In this document: positions 26,343-37,890 of the stretch, piece after piece | Numbering within the stretch: position 1 is the first letter of the stretch | How the letters are laid out: the number at the start of each line of letters is the position of its first letter | Origin: Poronia punctata | Lineage: Eukaryota; Ascomycota; Sordariomycetes; Xylariales; Xylariaceae | Length of the DNA: 64,000 nt | Direction: 5' to 3' | Assembly: GCA_022579005.1 (NCBI GenBank) | Contig: MU401526.1 | Span: 1-64,000, forward strand | The notes under the pieces: generated by a model | Told to the model about the DNA's origin: nothing | The model's input: only the letters and a program-made list of their open reading frames with translations | The model's database searches: none | Made by a program: the position numbers and the translations under genes

Positions 26343-27102
26343 TTTGGAACGATGGCTAGATTACTGGTTCAGTATAGAATATAGGGGGGCTCTCCTGGTG
26401 CGGGGAGTTACGGGAGATATGTTGCCCATGTTGAGGTCAGTAACTGCCAACTGGCTCTCTCAATGCGCCGAGGGCTGACTTTCTCGCCGTTGCCGCAAGG
26501 ATTAAGGATTCCAGCTGCCCTTGTCAGCCGCAGGCCATGGCGTCTCTCTTATCCCGCTAAGACTACTACAAAGAGGAAGTTGGAGTCATGGCGCAACAGG
26601 TCCCAATGAAAGTCGGAGTAGATACTTTCAGCTCCTGCGAACCCTGGTCTCCGAATCCCAGCTTTCAATGAACATCAACTGACACCTCTCGGATGTTGCG
26701 CAGTTGCATCCAATCAAGACTCATTGCTAACTTACGGCAGCAGACGTTTCGTCGCGGTATACCTTGTTCAATGTTCGATACATCAAAGACACCGTGACAT
26801 TGGCATCAGAGCGCATAAGGATGCATTCAAAGGATGTAGGTATCTCGCAAGACGTTGTTATGAAGAATTGATTGACTCTATAATAGACAAAAGAGGGGAC
26901 GTGTGTCAGTCACAGGAAGGGCCCAACTGTGAGAGACCACTAGATAAATACACCAATCCGTACCTTCCCTCCACGATCACATCCCGACAATATCATTGGT
27001 CGTCAGGAATTTCGTCCAGCGCAATTGCCTACTCTGACTATGAGGAGACGTCGCCTTGACTGTCAAGATGGTTGGAAGCTCCTATAGCGCCATTTGCTTT
27101 AT
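26343..27102. other. Upstream region of the HET gene
   Basis: This 760-bp stretch lies between the HET start codon and the stop of the next minus-strand gene, so it should hold the HET promoter and the 3' end of the neighbour. A 111-codon plus-strand frame at 26724-27059 has no recognisable motif. I see no other structure. Confidence 0.5.
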
Positions 27103-27591
27103 TCAGCAAAGGTTAGAGTCACCGCACCCAGGGCAGTAAGTCTTTCGGCCTCCGTTATCGTAATCGACGACGGTACAGCGGGCTCCATCACCACCACCTG
27201 CGCCAACGCACTGCCACACATCTCCTATTAGCTCGATACCGCATCTAGAATATAGAGTGTTTCTTGCAGGACTGTGGGGAGTAAAATACGTAGGAGAGGT
27301 ATTTTGCGGCGATTCAACACATCAATAGGGGAACTTACGGATCCAACTTCGCATTCGAAATTGGCAAAGTCAATCCGGCAGGAAGTTCCGTTGCAGTGCT
27401 GTTCCATCCCATTTGTTAGCATTTGCCGTTCATTATGGCAGCACCTGTCTCGTCGCCGTCGAACTTACACCTCCTTTGGTCTGAGAGTCTCTTTTGTCTT
27501 TGGCTTCTCCCACGCTGTTGTCTTCGGCTGTAGGGACAGCGGACGAGACGGAAGCCAGGATGGCGACGATGGGGACAAGAGAGAAACGCAT
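27103..27591 (-). CDS. Small secreted cysteine-rich protein (effector-like)
   Basis: Three exons (27591-27469, 27398-27339, 27210-27103) joined in phase 0 give 96 residues. The first intron has GTAAGT and a TGCTAACA branch site. The second ends in GGCAG, with GCTAAT upstream. Residues 1-18 form a signal peptide (MRFSLVPIVAILASVSSA). A short acidic pro-region follows and ends in Lys-Arg at 33-34 (KDKR), a likely Kex2 site. The remaining 62 residues contain eight cysteines, the first in GHCNGTSC and the last the C-terminal residue, enough for four disulphides. The middle is glycine-rich (VGAGGGDGARC). I recognise no family. Size, processing and cysteine content fit secreted effectors, killer-like or antimicrobial peptides, and function is not implied. 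A TATA-like TTTTATATAAAA lies about 125 bp upstream. Confidence 0.8.
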
Positions 27592-27714
27592 TTTGTTTGA
27601 AAAGCTCGGATGTTGGATTTTTACAGGTTTGTGAAGTTGTCTTGTTGTGCTGTTGTCGATGTCTTGTTGTTTATGGTGAACTATTGATCTTGCCATGCTG
27701 GAGAACTCAGCCCC

Positions 27715-27726
27715 TTTTATATAAAA
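27715..27726 (-). promoter_or_regulatory. TATA-like element of the secreted cysteine-rich gene
   Basis: TTTTATATAAAA lies 124-135 bp upstream of the ATG at 27591 on the same strand. It is the clearest TATA-like site in this part of the window. The spacing leaves a leader of about 90-100 bp. Confidence 0.5.
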
Positions 27727-28753
27727 CATCCCACGGTTGATATCGTCTGCGAACGTCGAGCTACAGGCTTTAGGCCTCTTTCTTTCACCACACGTCCCGA
27801 GCCTCACGTTGTCTTCAGGCAACCATTTGGTCAGCTACTGTTTAGATCTGACTGTGTGTAGCTCTGACGTCTTCCATGATAGTGGTAACTCGGCATGGCT
27901 ATGTTGCTGATACACCGCTTCGGGGCCAGACTGAAGTAAAATAATAGACCAATCGCATACATAGCAGAGATGTAAGAGTGTCGGGAGTGCGAAATGTCAT
28001 CGTGGTTCAGACCACAGAGAAGGCAGGTATGAGGTTTCGGGGACGCGAAATGTTGCCATTGTTGAAATTGATGTCGTGAGCGCCAAGCGTTGTGGTCTAA
28101 ATTATGAGAACATACTGGCAAAAGTGCCGGGGACGTGAAGTTCCACCGTCGTTGGATTACGAGAGCAGACAGATATGAGTGGCTAGAGCGCGGAGGGCTC
28201 TGTTGTTAGATGAAGCCTTTTCTATGCAGTCTTGCGGCAAAAGCAAGGGGATTGAGCCTACACATGCAGATGTAGACGTTGGGCCATTAGAACATTTTGA
28301 TGTAGAAAGATGAAAGCTGATGGCAGAGCGTATCATTGTTACGACCCAAACAGTCCAAGTGACCCTACGTCACTTCCTCACAAATGTGTCAACCCCAGGA
28401 TTCGTCCACAAAATCCCAATCATACTGCCTTTGGCATTTCTCCTCTTCATGTCTTTTGACCAAATACACACAATTATTTCGATATGGGTACGAGTACAGA
28501 AAAGGTAAAAGCTTATAGCCTACATTACCCTTCATTTAGTAGTAGTCCCGAAGGATCAGGAGGGTTCGTGTTGATTTTCTGTAATCCTTTCATTGTAGTT
28601 ACCTGCGATACACTACGCTTCTCGGATTCCTTTGGTGGCAATCTTCTTACATCATCCATTATATTTGCGTTTTGTTGGTTAAACCCTTTCAACCATCTTT
28701 TCGTGAAAGTCCATTGGAAGCCCTTGGTAGTCGAGTATCGGGATTGGTAGGCT

Positions 28754-28781
28754 CCGCAGATGGCCGTAAGGTCATCTGCGG
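28754..28781. repeat. Hairpin with a GTAA loop
   Basis: CCGCAGATG at 28754-28762 pairs exactly with CATCTGCGG at 28773-28781. Three inner pairs (one G-T) close a GTAA loop, which as RNA would be a GNRA tetraloop. It lies in no recognised gene. Confidence 0.7.
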
Positions 28782-30155
28782 GGTCGCACAAATTCCCACT
28801 TCGCGGTATATTACCCAACATCTGCCCGGCACTGTCGATCCCGACGAGCGGGTGGGTTACGTTTTACTCATCCCGAAAACGCCCAACCTTGAACCCACAA
28901 ACCCGATCCTTTGGTAAAGGCCCATTTATTGATTACGTTATCTTGGGTATCTGGCTGAGAAGGGGGGAGAAAACGAAATCTCCTTCCTATCTTGGGAGCA
29001 GTTGTTACAATTTCATCTGTATCCCATTCTGTCAGCAGTTTAATTCTACAAATTCTACGAGCTCATCGCATTACCCGCCGCTTTTCTGCGGGTGGCCCGG
29101 GCACAGGTCAGTGGTAGAGCGGATATTAGGCATACTTTGCCTTTTCTCGGAACCTATCAGCATGTGGACATGGACAGGTGACAGCAACAACCGGAGCCTC
29201 AATGACGAGGGCTTCCATCTGACTACAATGTGTCAGCCTGCAGAATTATGACACACAATTTCTAAAGTATGGGTTGTGAGTGGCACGTTGGTCGTCGAAA
29301 ATGGCTAGCTGTAGAGTATGGGGTACTGCGAGACAGGACTGCCGGCAGTTATGAGATTAGCGACTGGACAACCGGCAACGAACTGCACCTTGTCATATGA
29401 AGCCGTGAGGCTGATGAGCGTAAGACAGATTATCAACTGCCCCTTATGGTAGAGAAGAACAGGACTGGTGCCGGCGGGTGCCTAAAACCTGGCCATCTAG
29501 TCATCTAGGTCTTTTTCTTGGGCTTTTGGGTTGATGTAATAAGCTATTAGAATCCAGCTTGATTTCCCTGAACTGGAATCCCAAAACCAAGCAAGCTTGA
29601 TAGGTCTTGAAATTATAGTTTCTGAGAAAGCAAGTTCCCCGATGAACACGCGAGTGACGCCAGATATCCCCCCTACTGGCGCCGGTATCCTTCTTTCTTT
29701 TACCTTTGCCTGTTTGGCAGTCCCTTACGAGGACAAGCTAACTCTGTATTGCAAGTTGCAAAACCAGCTAGAGTGAGTATATCCTTCTACGCCACTTCAC
29801 GTTAACAAATACAGAAATCTTGGGAAGGCGAACTAATCTGAATCGACAGTGTATTCGACGAAGCAAGGTTATACATACTTCACTGACTTGCTCTTACTGA
29901 ACAGGTCCAGGGAGTGAAGATAAACCGACTTGTGCCATACACCCGAGCCCTTCTCCTAGCAGCTACCGGCCTTGAACAACATGTAGTCCGAATGCCAGAT
30001 TAGTGGTTAGAAAAATGACAAGCAGAATGTCACCCATTCATCTTTTTGCATACGCCAAACCTTGAACCTCAAAGCAGTTTTAAACTCGCAAGGGCTATGG
30101 GGACTCATCTCATATATATGGGAGGCGGAAACTACAGCCCAGTCGGTCGCGGCAG

Positions 30156-30185
30156 TCTCCCAGTCTACCATCTCCCAGTCTACCA
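30156..30185. repeat. Tandem pair of a 15-bp unit
   Basis: TCTCCCAGTCTACCA occurs twice in direct succession in non-coding sequence. Confidence 0.8.
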
Positions 30186-31407
30186 TGATCATACAATTCT
30201 AGGCTCCTATTACTTCATATTTATACAAGTAATGCATAAGAACCAGGTAAGTTTTATGACTCCTGTTTACATGTTGAGTATTTCTTGTGATTATGTTTTG
30301 TTAATATTTCTGTAGTAAACATTTAATCGGTATTGACCACACTGTTTCTTATTTTTCAGACAATCAACAAGTTGTTGTTACTTTAGTTAAAAGTACCCAA
30401 GATTTGTTATTAGGAAAGCGCGGGCTACGTCTGGACCTACATACCCTTGGCGGAGCGCTCACTATGTACCTTTATCTAACCTGCATGTAGACCTCATTGG
30501 TCATGGTATGGCATGTACCGTTGGATGCTCCTGCAAGTTCTACCTGCTGGCTAGGTATCTGCCGCTCCCGCATCAAAAGACAGTCCTTGTTCCCTCTTCT
30601 CACCCATACCCCAAAAAATCGGTATTTTATCTCATTTACATAGAGAGCAACGGTCCATTGGGCCCTTTTTCATCGTGGCGTTGTCCAACTGATATGCCTT
30701 GTAATCCGGTCGCTACCGGGACGTTAACTCGTTTGATTAACGAGTGAATGGCGGCGGTGCGGGCACGCTTTGATGATAGCCACCATACTTGCATACTCTG
30801 AAACTGGTTTCGGTCCGGAATGGCACGCCGCCTCAATCTAGGCGAAGTCATTTGTTGTGTGTCCCCAAGAATGGCAAGGCTCATACAGAAAGGCCCATAC
30901 AATACTACCGGTCGGTGACTATGAAAGGGAGATCTGCACCTCTAGGTAGTGGTCGTGAAGGCTTTGCCAATTCGTCACCGAAGTCGGGTTACACATTTTT
31001 TATCGAAACGACTAGATGACCGTGTAGACACACTCACTCATTGGTGGGGAGAATACAAGGTAGGTAGCGATTTGCTCTCAGCTGAATAAATATCCTATTC
31101 TATCTCGTCGCGCCGCACGCCAGGGGCCAACACTACCCCAATTCTTTGGGCCAAGGTAGTATCCCATTTACAGCGCCACAGGGCTGAATACCTTGATGAT
31201 ACTCACCTTTTACAAATTATACCGGGTTTCTTTTTCTTTGTTTGGATAGGTGCCGGGGGGTTCTATCTTGGCCGGATCTTTCTATAAAGGGTTGGAAAGC
31301 GAGATCCATTATTTCACAATCTATCAGTTCTGTGTGAAGGCGAACCTGAAATCTTGTCACCTGTGTATACGCCTTATATACGCCTTATAGACATATGATC
31401 GTTACCA

Positions 31408-33441
31408 ATGGCGCCTTTGACGGTTCCGTTACTAGCTTACTCGTTGCAGGGCATCCAACAACGATTCAACCCCTCAAATATCGCACAGACACTCTGGAGG
31501 CTACTTGTACAAACTTGGCTCGAGATAAAAACTGACCTAGCCACTCGATGGGGCCTTGGACTGGGCCTGTGCTGGCTTTATTTTCTACTAACTTCATTTA
31601 TTTCTCTTTCGCTCCGGAGGGTAGACCCATCAGCATGTCATCCGGACGGGACCTTCAACCCGTTTGAAGAGTACAGTTACTGGGCTCCTTCAGGGTTCTT
31701 TCAGATCAACTTCGGTTTTGGCAAACTTAGGTTTGCCCAAGCTAAAATCATCGATACAGCTTGGGATATTGTAAGTCATGCTGGTTTGTAATCTTTTCCT
31801 ATCTCGCCTTACGGTTCATTTTAGGTTGTCGGGAGAGGCGGACAGGCCATCCTGGCTTTTAAATGCGTGAGTCGCATTCTACTGTGGCCTTTCTGCCTTT
31901 TGATTGCTCATGAAAAGAACAGTGGCGCACATTTGCAAACTTTGCAACTGTTGCTATGGAAAAGTCACCCGTCACATATGCAACTCTTATGATAATTTTC
32001 ATTGAGGGCGGACCACGAATCACGTCACTTTACCGTCTTGTCAGGGACTTCTCCCGATATCGCAGCTTGAGGCCCAGGTTTTCGGCTCTTTGGATGGTGT
32101 TCAGCATGTTGTTCGTCTTGGCATGGCCGACCCTGATTGCAGCCATGAGTGGTTATTCACCCGTAATTGGTGCATATGTGGAGGACTTCAGCAAAAATCT
32201 TGTTCCCTACGACGACTTCAAGGCACTTGGCTTGGTCGTACACGACGGCAACAGAGTCAACAAACTGGGGCCAGAATATCTTGCTCTAGAGGATCCATTC
32301 TATGAGAACCGTGCATTCAATGTGAAGGGTACATGGTATGGCAAGGATCCATTCGGTGACCAATACTTTTATAGTGGTATGAGCCGACACCTGAAGAAAC
32401 TTGTTGTTTGATGACATTGAAAAATTAAAGCCTATTGCAGAAAGCTTCATTGGCAGTGACGGTATACCAGAATCATACGACTACCCGTGCAGTGACCGAC
32501 CTCTAGAAAACCAGACAGAGGCCGAAATATGTGAGGCCCGAGAGTCTATCAAAGAGTGTAAGTGATATCTTCCATGAAGACCAGAGTGTTTCCTCAGCTT
32601 ATAAATGCGCAAGATATATTGCACTATGGGACAAAGCCTAGAAATATGACTTCTCAGTGGCAGAACCACACAGTACTACAAAGCCCCACACTCAACATAG
32701 AGGTCTTTGGGAAGCCGCGCGACACCTCGGACAGCAGTAATGAAGCTTGGGTATACAAGGACGATATCTACTACTATGATGATATCAAGACATCGGGAAA
32801 TTGTGTTCCGATTGATGGGGTACGTCCATCATGTTCTCTCTTAGGTCTTAATTCCTTCACTGACACTGAGGTTTAAGGTGTTTCAATGGGGGTTTTCCTA
32901 CCTCCAACTCTTCATAGTGCTGGGACTCTTCCTGATCTGGAGCTCTTCTATCGTCTTTGTGGACTACAGATTGAGACGCCTTCTGCCGCTCCAAGACGAA
33001 CGAGAAAGACCTCGCGGCATAAGAGCTATCCTGTTGTTGGCCGACGCTGTCAGGACCGAACTAAAAGACAGCGGCATCGACCCTCACCAGGTTACGGACA
33101 GGCAGCTGAAGCGCTATGTCTATAGAAATCTGAGAGGAGGATCCGTGTCTTTTGAGTTCACGCTTAAAGAGAAGAACCCGGCCACACAGCGAAAGCCTCG
33201 GCGATGGATCAAGTTCGTATGTTGGATCAAGTTCGTATGGTGGGGGCTCTTTTCCATTGGGTTACTTTTCCTTCTTTGCCTATGGGCACATTTTGCTTTA
33301 TGTATACCTGTCATATTGCTTTTTGGGGCATTCATTACAGGGACGGCATATAAGACCAGGACTGCCCTTGCTCTGCCTTTCTCGGTCATTTTAAGTATAG
33401 CCATACCGTTAAACCCTAATCCACGGGTAATAGGTCAATGA
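31408..33441 (+). CDS. Multi-pass fungal membrane protein of unknown function
   Basis: Six exons (31408-31770, 31825-31866, 31923-32376, 32441-32557, 32614-32819, 32878-33441) joined in phase give 581 residues. Hydrophobic segments include GLGLGLCWLYFLLTSFISL near residues 48-66, one near MVFSMLFVLAWPTLIAAMSG, one in the last exon (YLQLFIVLGLFLIWSSSIVF), and two or three in the C-terminal 80 residues. The order FGKLRFAQAKIIDTAWDIV, then VVGRGGQAILAFK, then WRTFANFATVAMEKSPVTYAT resembles a widespread, unnamed family of ascomycete membrane proteins. Between the second and third membrane segments is a hydrophilic, probably extracytoplasmic region with cysteines and N-glycosylation sequons (NQT, NMT, NHT). 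A short near-duplicate WIKFV(C/W)W sits before the C-terminal membrane segments. The 56-bp intron ending CGCAAG is the least certain join. Confidence 0.75.
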
Positions 33442-34100
33442 ACCTTATTTGTTATAGACATTTACAAGAAGTTAAATAACTAGGAAGGTCGCAGAAGCAT
33501 ATGACAGATGATTGGCAACTAAATGGCTACAGCTATACCTCACCGCGGTCTGGGTCCCGGCTTGAATGACGGTGACAGAAATTGCTTGCTGGCACCCGGC
33601 ATTCATTAAGAGAATTAAAGTCCTCCCCAAGTACCACCAGTCTGTAGTAATGGTTTAGGAGTCGCCCGATTGCCAAAAATCCTAAAAGTTGGAGAATAGG
33701 TTACCTACTAGAAATGAAGATTCACTGTAAATATCGTACAATCTCGGAGGTGAAGTATATCAAACGGGTTGTATGCCTACAAAACAAGTGCAAATATTAC
33801 ATACAAGTTGTAGTTAACTCAATAAAATTCTAACCTCACAAGTTCGAGCCAACCTACCCCGGAAAGAACGGATACATTACTGTACAATATACAGTGTCTA
33901 CACTGTACATTGCCATTTAGTACTACGTGTATGTAGAAAAAGTTGATTGCAGCCTTTCAAGATCTAGCAATGAACGCATCGCAAATAAAAAGAAATCAGA
34001 CAATCGACCAATTCATAGATATACTCCCCCAACCAACGCATCACCAAATCTCGCACATATAACCCCCCTCTCTAGGGAAATCCAACTTCGCGAAAAAAAA
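33442..34100. other. Intergenic region before the haem lyase gene
   Basis: This 660-bp stretch has no open frame of note. A TACA-rich inverted pair (TGTACAATATACAGTG... CACTGTACA) lies near 33880-33908. The A-rich run just before 34101 is the leader of the next gene. Nothing else is visible. Confidence 0.45.
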
Positions 34101-35101
34101 ATGTCGGGCGATGCAAAAGAACCGGAGACGTGCCCGGTAGACCACAAGAGCAGGGAAGCATGGCTTGAGCAAGCAAAGGCCGCCTCGGACAAATCCACAT
34201 CCTCCCTCCCACCATCACATCCGCGAATCATCGAAGACGCGAGCGGCGCAGAGAGCTGTCCCGTAGACCATGGTGCGCGCGAGGTCTGGTTACAACAAGC
34301 GCGTGCTGCTGCAGCAGCAGCAACGACATCAACAACAACAACAACAAAGACGACATCCTCGTCATCATGGAGGTCTTACATCCCCTTCTTATCTTCTTCT
34401 TCTTCGACTACCACAACATCAACACCAACACCAGATGGTCTCGGGATCGATCGCGAAGTATCCACCATCCCACGAACCTCAACCGGCACAGCAACAGGAG
34501 CAGGCGACCACGCGGCCGCGCCCACACCGGCGAACCACGAACAAGAGACGGGCGCCGACAAAACGACAGGAAACTGGATATATCCATCAGAAAGGATGTT
34601 TTTCGAAGCCATGAAGCGGAAAGGCCACGATCCCCGGGCGGCTGACATGCGCACCGTCGTGCCGATTCATAATGCCGTGAACGAGAAGGCCTGGGCGGAA
34701 ATTAAGGAATGGGAGGGGCCTTGGATACAGGGGACGAGGTAATTCAACTCTCCAACCCCCTACGGAACTGGAATGAAACGAAAGAGAAAAAAGAAGCTAA
34801 AAAAATATTTTTTTATAGCTGTGACGGACCACGTCTACATTCTTTCTTGGGTCTCAGTACGAATATGTCTCCCAAAGCGCGCATTAACACGCTTCTGGGC
34901 TACCAGGCGCCGTTTGATCGACATGATTGGGTCGTTGATCGGTGCGGAAAGGAGGTCGAGTACGTGATCGATTTCTACGCTGGTCGGGGCGGTGCCGCCG
35001 GTGCTGATGGGAAGTTGTCCTTTTATCTGGATGTGCGGCCCAAGTTGAATTCTTGGGAGGGTATCAAGATGAGGGCTTTCCGTGCCGCGGGTCTGACGTA
35101 G
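34101..35101 (+). CDS. CYC3: Cytochrome c haem lyase (holocytochrome c synthase)
   Basis: This enzyme attaches haem covalently to the CxxCH cysteines of apocytochrome c (or c1) in the mitochondrial intermembrane space. Two exons (34101-34738 and 34819-35101) give 306 residues. The intron has GTAATT and ends in TTTATAG. Two Cys-Pro-Val haem-regulatory motifs (CPVDH at 11-15 and 53-57) lie in the N-terminal half. The conserved core follows: [17 protein letters not shown] (158-174), [12 protein letters not shown] with H190 as the likely haem ligand, [21 protein letters not shown] (about 230-250) and [18 protein letters not shown]. Residues 68-112 are a low-complexity Ala/Ser/Thr linker. Upstream in-frame codons exist, but 34101 lies right after an A-rich leader and begins [13 protein letters not shown], close to known family starts. 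It could instead be the c1-specific paralogue. The gene converges on the RUS-family gene. Confidence 0.93.
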
Positions 35102-35450
35102 AATTGTGCGTTCGTTTGCCTCCACCGCGAGCTTTGCCAGTTGAACTGGAAGATATCGGCAACATTATCGAGGCATGGTCGTTGGTGAGTGGGCTTGTAA
35201 ATACACTTGTACAACTAATGTATCATGCATAGAGACATATCAGAGACAAGATATATATATACCCCATATGATAGAAGGGGAAAGGCAAGGCGTTCAGGTA
35301 TATCATCTAGGCATGGCTACATATGCATTTTATCATGCAGACGCCATCTCGATGACTGTACAAAAGAAGCAATAGAAGGATATATTACAAATGCTGTCTG
35401 TCCCTTTTCGTGGCAATTTTTCATTCAATCTCTCACCTAGCATATCCCAT
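35102..35450. other. Shared 3' region of two convergent genes
   Basis: This 349-bp stretch lies between the stop codons of the haem lyase and RUS-family genes. It is AT-rich and holds no gene; it should contain both 3' untranslated regions. Confidence 0.5.
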
Positions 35451-36770
35451 CTACTCCACGAGAATCCGAACAGCAGGTCCGGTCTCCATGGCTCCAGTCT
35501 CCAGGTCCCATCCCGCACTTGCGATCGCTCTCCAGAATTCGTCGTTAACAACTGATCGCGGACCATGCAAGGCTGTGATCCAAGCCTCGATAGCATCGAC
35601 GGTCGTGGCCCCCTTTTTGAGATATATCTTCTGACCGCTCCGTCCATTGACGATGACGTACTGAGTGTAGTGGAATCTCTGCAAGTCGCCGGTACTGATT
35701 TCGTCTGCTGCGGGCTGCTTGCGTGCATAGTCAATATTGGGTGCGCTCCAGTGCAGAATGCGTTCCTTGGCAGCGACTTGGTCAGGTCGCAAAATGCGGC
35801 CGCTGCGCTGGAACTCGGTATAAACGAGAGTGGCACGTTGCTTGTTCAGCGTGCGCATCTGGACGGAACGGACAGCCTGGTAGTTGGTCCACAGATGAAT
35901 GCCAACGAGAGTCGTCATCCAGAGCCAGACGGCAAATCTGCCCTGCACAAACCGCACAAATATACTTCCCGTCAACATCCCTAGCAGGCTTATAACCGTC
36001 TCCTGGCTGCCGTCCTTGGCATTAAGCTCGGCAAGATTGCCGGACCGCGCAAAATGTGCGCTAAGACTCGCCTTAGCCGACCCACCGGAGACGCCGCAGA
36101 GCGCACGCAGCACGCCGGACATGCAGAGCGCGAAGACCTTGGCAGGGCCGGGTAGAGCCGGGGAAAGGACGTCGAGGAACATGGCCGAGTCGTTCAAAAT
36201 GTCGGCCAGAAAGCGGTAATACTTGCATTCGGGCTCGATGGCCTGACCCAGCTTGTGGGCGAACAGGATAGTAGCTAACCGACCAGTCGACTCTTGAAGG
36301 ACGGTCAGTAGTACGGCGCCCGTGGCCGTGGAGGCTGCATCTCCTACGCCAAACCCCTGGAGTACTGCTCTCGATGACAACAGTCCAGCTATTGTGCTAG
36401 AAAAGGCTTGGAGTGAGTCCTATTTGGAATTGTTAAGTGGGATTAGTACGTATACTTGGAATAATAGTACAAGAACGGATCCCTGGTGGAATGCCCAGCA
36501 TCTCGTCCCAATTAAGCCAAAATTTCAACAATATGATGTTATTCTAGTGCACAATGTCTCGATTAAAGAAATAAGAGACAAACTCACGTAGATCTGGTAG
36601 GGTGTGTAGTCTGCTGTAACGGTATGAGGATAGCCCGCCGGTAAGAAGACATCGAGAACTTGACGCGCATAGCCACGATGTTTGAGCTTGGGGCTACTGC
36701 TGTCGTCATCGTAGACACAAAGCACACCCGACTCGTCAGATGCACTGACGAGTCTTGGTAGCGTTGTCAT
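35451..36770 (-). CDS. RUS1/DUF647-family protein
   Basis: Two exons (36770-36588 and 36419-35451) joined in phase 0 give 383 residues. The intron begins GTGAGT and ends AAATAG, with a TTAAC branch-like site. The start of the conserved domain is VFLPAGYPHTVTADYTPYQIY (about 41-61), continuing across the splice as DSLQAFSS and AVLQGFGVGD. This is the hallmark of the root-UVB-sensitive (RUS, DUF647) family. Further conserved parts are GRLATILFAHKLG, ADILNDSAMFLD and GVSGGSAKASLSAHFA. Plant members act in UV-B sensing, auxin transport and vitamin B6-linked processes. The fungal function is not established. Several moderately hydrophobic helices suggest membrane association, e.g. VISLLGMLTGSIFVRFV and FAVWLWMTTLVGIHLW. 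The C-terminal 90 residues are more variable. Confidence 0.9.
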
Positions 36771-37890
36771 CTTGTCAAATTTGCCCTCTTTTAATAATTC
36801 CTCAAGAGCGGTATTGAGAGAAAGGACAAATATGGGAAAGTGTAGACTAAAGGGCTAGAATAGATGCGTTCTAGAACAATGAATGATGCAAGGTTGTAAG
36901 TACACGTAGAGTGCTGATTTACCCCACGATGGTATTAGCTCCGGACTAGGGAAGTATCTACTATAGTGACGGCAAGTGCCCCACAAGGCTAAGTATTAGA
37001 GACATGTGGCTTCCGTTTACCCCGGCATGCTTGAACTTGATTCGTTGTATATTGTACTTCATGGAGGGGTTCTGATCTCTGTATTGGTACATCAATTATT
37101 TTAGCAAGTTGTTTGCTAGGGGGCCTGTAGTCACTAGTGCCTGTTCTTGTTTGTCCCAATTGTCAGGTTTCACATGACACTTCTCGAGATCTCAAAGGTC
37201 GGCTTTTGTTTCATGGATGGAGAAGACGGTCTGCACGTGTTTTCCTTGTCCTCGATCAGACTCTCCCATGTTTCCGACCTCTTGACTGCATTATTCCACT
37301 CTTTCAACGCGTACGTCAAATGTCTCAACCTATTCGAGTCGCAACCCTGAAGGCCATATTGTGTTAGGTCAACAAGTCCAATTGTTCCACGAGGAAAGCC
37401 ACTCCTTCCAGACCGCTATAAGCAAAGACAAACAATGCTATCGTTTTGTCCCACGTGCATATTCGGTGGCGTTTAGAGCACAGACTCAAGTAGGTTACGT
37501 AATCCGTTTTGACAAAAATGCACTTCACATCTAGCCGAGTACAATAAGGATATTCCAACGTTTCTGTTTAATTACCTACTTATGGTAATGTTGGAGCTAC
37601 CCAACGGCAAAAAAAATAAAGGGGGGCCTTCCGCTTCAAGGCATCAATAAATCCTGTCCCCCAAAATATTGTCTAAATGAGATGGTACTCGATGAGTCGA
37701 AGGTCATATCCGACAAGATTCTCTGCTTCCGGTTGATTTACGTTAAGTTAATTTGGACGACAAAAGTATTTACTGCCTTACCACGTTGTACTGGGCTGCG
37801 TTACTTACCCCTATCTAGGTACTGGCCGTTCCATACCTTGATCGCAGATATATCGTAAGTTCTGTTTCTGTAGGCCAAGTAGTCGGCATC
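36771..37890. other. Intergenic region left of the MITE
   Basis: About 1.1 kb holds the upstream region of the RUS-family gene and no supported gene. Open frames are at most 76 codons and overlap. I see no repeat structure before the MITE. Confidence 0.45.

Larger units (their letters stand above)
27592..31407. other. Gene-poor stretch with a strong hairpin
   Basis: This 3.8-kb stretch has only short overlapping open frames and no protein I recognise. It holds the upstream region of the secreted-protein gene (to about 27,830), a perfect-arm hairpin at 28754-28781 and a 15-bp tandem pair at 30156-30185. A 98-codon minus-strand frame at 28525-28821 has a protein-like composition but no known motif. 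No tRNA was found. Weakly transcribed RNA or old repeat remnants cannot be excluded. Confidence 0.45.

Noticed and set aside
28525..28821. 98-codon minus-strand frame with protein-like composition
   Set aside because: No motif, no splice partner and overlapping frames on the other strand. At most a relic.
29097..29140. A-box-like GGTCAGTGGTAGAGCGG resembling the 5' half of a tRNA
   Set aside because: No B-box (GGTTCRA) or matching acceptor stem lies within 100 bp, so a cloverleaf cannot form.
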